DNA from: Thaumasiovibrio subtropicus
GTDB taxonomy: Bacteria; Pseudomonadota; Gammaproteobacteria; Enterobacterales; Vibrionaceae
Length of the DNA: 64,000 nt
Reading direction: 5' to 3'
Assembly: GCF_019703835.1 (NCBI RefSeq)
Contig: NZ_AP023055.1
Coordinates: 1,736,001 to 1,800,000, forward strand
Of the stretch, positions 61,324-64,000 are shown one piece after another; position 1 is the stretch's first letter; every line of letters begins with the position of its first letter. The notes under the pieces were generated by a model. That model searched no databases. It saw nothing but the letters and a program-made list of their open reading frames with translations, and was not told the origin of the DNA. The translations under genes were made by a program, and so were the position numbers.

Positions 61324-61766
61324 CGTTTTCTCCTTTTAAAATGAAGAAAACATTAGATAGAATTATTGTCTTGTTCGAGATCTAGTAGGGTAATATTCGA
61401 GAGAGCAGAGGCTTTACAATGTGATTTTAGTTAAACGTTATTACTTTTTGCGGTCGTGATCTAATTTGTATTAACGGGACTCCGTATCGAAAGCATATCT
61501 TACTGGTACAATCGCTCTGAAGAGTAAATCACTGGTCTCAATTGGTTGAAACTGCAATATTTTTCGAGGTTTTGATGTCTCTAGGTTTCGACGCACTTGC
61601 TTTGCGCTTCAAAAGCCTCCACAACCTCTTCATAGGTCATGGCGACTTGCCTATTTTCCCAGTTCCACTTCGCAACAAAAGCAAAAAAGCGGGCAACCCA
61701 TTGGGTTGCCCGCTGCCACGCTTTTTCTTTATTTTTTATGTTCCAATCTGTGTTGGACGGTAAACG
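61324..61766. other. 443-bp intergenic region between converging/diverging genes
   Basis: It holds the PAAR-gene promoter at its left and a strong terminator at its right. A short minus-strand frame reads MTYEEVVEAFEAQSKCVET near 61560-61640; it has no ribosome binding site, and I do not call it. Nothing else was seen. Confidence 0.5.
61683..61714 (-). terminator. strong rho-independent terminator
   Basis: The stem AGCGGGCAACC pairs with GGTTGCCCGCT around a short loop, followed on the minus strand by six T. It ends the small exported-protein gene at 61767. Confidence 0.85.
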
Positions 61767-62117
61767 CTAAAAATCGCGAAGATCTTGACTGCCTTCTTGA
61801 ATCCTCTCTGGTACGCAATCTTCATCATTTTCTGTTTTACGATGAAGCCGCAGACCACAGTTTTCAGCCATACCAATGCTACCTAAAAAGTAGATCGCTT
61901 GGCTGATAGCATCCGCATTACTGGGTGGTTTTGGCACTTCAGCTAACGCAGGAGCTACAGGCTCTCGTGCTATTGGGGCGCTACACACCACACTCTGACA
62001 GGGTTTATCATGCATCGCATCAAAATGCGTTTGTTCACTCTTTGCAAACGTCGCATAAGACAGTAACAACCCAAGGCCACCTGTTAGACAACAACGAATT
62101 ATGTTCCAAGATTTCAT
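61767..62117 (-). CDS. small exported hypothetical protein, 116 aa
   Basis: A signal peptide is predicted (LTGGLGLLLSYATFA, cleavage near TFA|KS). The mature part contains cysteines at DKPCQSVVCSAP, ENCGLRL and DEDCVPER, four in total, so two disulfides are possible, separated by a proline-rich stretch (PVAPALAEVPKPPSNAD). No family recognised. Single gene with its own terminator, between the toxin module and a quinone reductase. Confidence 0.6.
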   Translation of the reverse strand: MKSWNIIRCCLTGGLGLLLSYATFAKSEQTHFDAMHDKPCQSVVCSAPIAREPVAPALAEVPKPPSNADAISQAIYFLGSIGMAENCGLRLHRKTENDEDCVPERIQEGSQDLRDF

Positions 62118-62265
62118 GGTCTCACCCGTGAAAGCGATTACACCCTTCGATTATACCCATTGAGGATAAAAGAGTCGTGAGGCTTCGTCGGGCTTTGTAA
62201 GAAATCGTCAGAAACGAGACATGAACTCGCACGCAGTCCGCTTGTTAGATCAGCACGCAATATCT

Positions 62266-63063
62266 CTATGCTGTAGGCACTGCACGGGTGGCGTCTAAGT
62301 GAATATCAATGCCCTCTTCACCCGGTAAAATGTGTGCTGCCAACGCATGTTGATCGGGGAAATCGCCACTGTTTTGGGCTCTGAACGGGATAGGCGCTTC
62401 ATCGAAGAGGCCATCTAAGCGTTGCTGCCAAGCGTGTTTGATGTCATCGACTTGCGATGTCTCTAACATTGCTGCGCCATAGACAGCATGCGTCTTCAAT
62501 ACAGAAAAACCGGGATAGAATAGGCAGCCATGGGTGATCGGAAACAACAGCTGATCCAAGGGGCCATTAATACTGCGTGGTGAATAGTCTATCTCTGGGC
62601 CGCCCGTCGGCACACACAGTATCGCTCGTTTGCCTTTAAACACACCATCGCCATAGCGCAGGGCATTACCCAATCCTTTGTACCCATAGGCAAATCCATA
62701 GGCATAAACGCGGTCAAACCACCCTTTCATGATGGCGGGCATGCCATACCACCACAGTGGAAAATGGAAGATTACCGCATCGGCAGCCAACAACTTCTCT
62801 TGCTCAAGGGCCACTTCCTCTGCTTGATGCCCATTAGCAAACGCATGCTGTGATTCCGCGACGATGGTGAGTCTCTCTGGGTTTACCCTAGATGGGAAAT
62901 CCGCCCCATCGACTTCTGATTTCCAGTTCATGGCATAGAGGTCAGACTCCAGCACGGTATGCCCCTGTGCTTTTAGTAGCTCAATACTGGTTTGGGCCAA
63001 AAAGTGCGTCAGTGACGTCGGCTCTGGGTGTGCTGAAACAACAAGAATCGTTTTCGCGGTCAT
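62266..63063 (-). CDS. NAD(P)H dehydrogenase (quinone), flavodoxin-fold
   Basis: A 265-residue FAD-dependent reductase of the NQO1/MdaB-like family. Flavodoxin fold signatures are TILVVSAHPEPTSLTHFLAQ, DAVIFHFPLWWYGMPAIMKGWFDRV and AILCVPTGGPEIDYSPRS in overlapping segments. It performs two-electron reduction of quinones, protecting against redox cycling. ATG 63063 follows AAGGAGAGAAGT. It is divergent from a LysR gene, with about 115 bases between, and is probably its target. Confidence 0.92.
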   Translation of the reverse strand: MTAKTILVVSAHPEPTSLTHFLAQTSIELLKAQGHTVLESDLYAMNWKSEVDGADFPSRVNPERLTIVAESQHAFANGHQAEEVALEQEKLLAADAVIFHFPLWWYGMPAIMKGWFDRVYAYGFAYGYKGLGNALRYGDGVFKGKRAILCVPTGGPEIDYSPRSINGPLDQLLFPITHGCLFYPGFSVLKTHAVYGAAMLETSQVDDIKHAWQQRLDGLFDEAPIPFRAQNSGDFPDQHALAAHILPGEEGIDIHLDATRAVPTA

Positions 63064-63177
63064 ACTTCTCTCCTTGATAACAGGTTTTTACAACGCAAGC
63101 TGATGTATACTCCGGCATTTAGCTTGCCGATGCGCTCACGCATTGTGAAATCACCAAAGGAAATGGTTGCTATAAGC

Positions 63178-64000
63178 ATGATGAATAGTCGATTCGATCT
63201 GAATTTATTGAACACCTTGGTTGCGGTTTTAGAAGAGAAAAATGTCACCAAGGCTGCCGAACGTTTACACCTCAGCCAACCTGCGGTAAGCGCGCAACTC
63301 AATAAATTAAGGGAGCACTTTAATGACCCGCTGATCGTGCCTGCCCATCGTGGTGTTACGCCAACAGTGAAGGCAGAGGCATTGCTACCAGAACTAAAAC
63401 AGACTCTTTCACAGCTACAGCAAACGCTTGATCAACACCAAGTGTTTGACCCTACATCAGCGCAGCTCAATGTCTCCCTTGCGGCCACGGATTATCTTCA
63501 ATCGGCAATCCTCACACCCTTGATCAATGCACTAAGAGACGCAGCGCCATCGATCAATGTGTCGATGATGTCACTCGACTTCAACGATCTCGCCTCACAA
63601 ATGTATCGCCAATCGCTCGATTTGATTTTTATGTGCCCGACTGAAGCGCCAGCCGACCTGAAGTCTCGCCATCTGTTTGAGGAGCGTTATTTGCTGATTG
63701 CGCGTCCCAATCACCCACGCATCCATGACGATCTTACTGTTGAAGAATACGCCGCCCTCGACCACCTTATCGTCTCCTTAAAAGGTGGACACTTTCACAC
63801 TCCTATCGACCAACGTTTGCTCAAGATGGGGTTGCGCAGAAACGTGTCAATGACGGTGTCTTCTTTCTTATTAATGCCGGACATTGTCTTAACGACAGAC
63901 TTGGTCGCCCTCGTCCCTTCGAGAATGGTGCAGCATCGTCTAAACGACTTTGCCAGCGTACCCTGTCCTGTTGCACACAGCGAGTTTCAAGTGGGTATGT
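63178..64000 (+). CDS. LysR family transcriptional regulator, 3' end outside window
   Basis: The frame is open to the right edge. The HTH is LEEKNVTKAAERLHLSQPAVSAQLNKLREHF in overlapping segments, followed by DPLIVPAHRGVTPT, and a substrate-binding domain from about residue 90 (LNVSLAATDYLQSAI). This organisation fits the NodD/LinR-type LysR group. Start is ATG 63178 or 63181, 13-16 bases after AAAGGA; ATG 63163 is too close to it. It is divergent from the quinone reductase gene, its probable target. Confidence 0.92.
   Translation, partial: MMNSRFDLNLLNTLVAVLEEKNVTKAAERLHLSQPAVSAQLNKLREHFNDPLIVPAHRGVTPTVKAEALLPELKQTLSQLQQTLDQHQVFDPTSAQLNVSLAATDYLQSAILTPLINALRDAAPSINVSMMSLDFNDLASQMYRQSLDLIFMCPTEAPADLKSRHLFEERYLLIARPNHPRIHDDLTVEEYAALDHLIVSLKGGHFHTPIDQRLLKMGLRRNVSMTVSSFLLMPDIVLTTDLVALVPSRMVQHRLNDFASVPCPVAHSEFQVGM

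Noticed and set aside
61560..61640. Short minus-strand frame MTYEEVVEAFEAQSKCVET near a terminator
   Set aside because: No start signal; reads through the terminator of another gene upstream; may be a decayed fragment.

Overview
The window looks like a chromosomal segment of a gammaproteobacterium of the family Vibrionaceae. The evidence is a DUF2860 outer-membrane protein, a ViuB-type siderophore-interacting protein, a feoAB locus with a Cys-rich FeoB-associated protein, a murQ-murP-murR operon, MCP and sensor-kinase styles, and moderate GC with Shine-Dalgarno-led genes. The genus cannot be fixed from sequence alone. The content is accessory-rich: five LysR regulators, two AraC regulators, TetR, MerR and MocR regulators, and mostly short operons. 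No rRNA, tRNA or CRISPR array was seen.

Layout. 1-5.9 kb: end of a TPR-like gene with a small lipoprotein, a GNAT/MocR divergent pair, a DksA-like gene split by a 261-bp MITE, and a GAF sensor kinase. 6-11.6 kb: a MipA/OmpV porin-like gene and an RND efflux pair; the porin-like gene and the adaptor each carry an apparent one-base frameshift beside the signal peptide. 12-23 kb: DUF2860 protein, LysR, siderophore-interacting protein next to a degenerate serine recombinase, an MCP, a DUF606 transporter pair with LysR, esterase, TetR plus medium-chain dehydrogenase. 23-31.6 kb: HEAT-repeat protein, HAD phosphatases, aldo/keto reductase, a second-type TrpRS preceded by a Trp-Trp leader peptide that abuts a second intact MITE, a small three-repeat secreted protein, and a Gfo/Idh/MocA oxidoreductase. 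31.8-36.2 kb: ferrous-iron uptake (DUF4198 protein and a small periplasmic protein, divergent from feoA-feoB-Cys-rich protein) with FNR-like and Fur-like sites between. 37-50 kb: HAD, DUF4259/RDD pair, AraC, CsaA, a NERD plus kinase-like protein, an MFS transporter under a MerR-type promoter next to a MerR-methyltransferase fusion, lipoprotein, a lone PotD-like binding protein, and an ABC-F ATPase. 50-64 kb: AT-rich paralogous immunity-like genes, AraC/AhpD-like pair, murQPR, a resolvase remnant, a PAAR/GH-E nuclease effector with ankyrin immunity protein, a quinone reductase and a LysR gene running off the edge.

The most notable signals are: (1) a TA-targeting 261-bp MITE with two intact copies and three remnants, one copy disrupting a dksA2-like gene with an exactly reconstructible target; (2) a tryptophan-codon leader peptide plus a Shine-Dalgarno-masking hairpin before trpS2, with the MITE immediately upstream; (3) a MerR-methyltransferase fusion beside an MFS gene whose promoter has the 19-bp MerR spacer; (4) a NERD-pseudokinase protein; (5) a T6SS-type PAAR nuclease/immunity pair beside recombinase debris.
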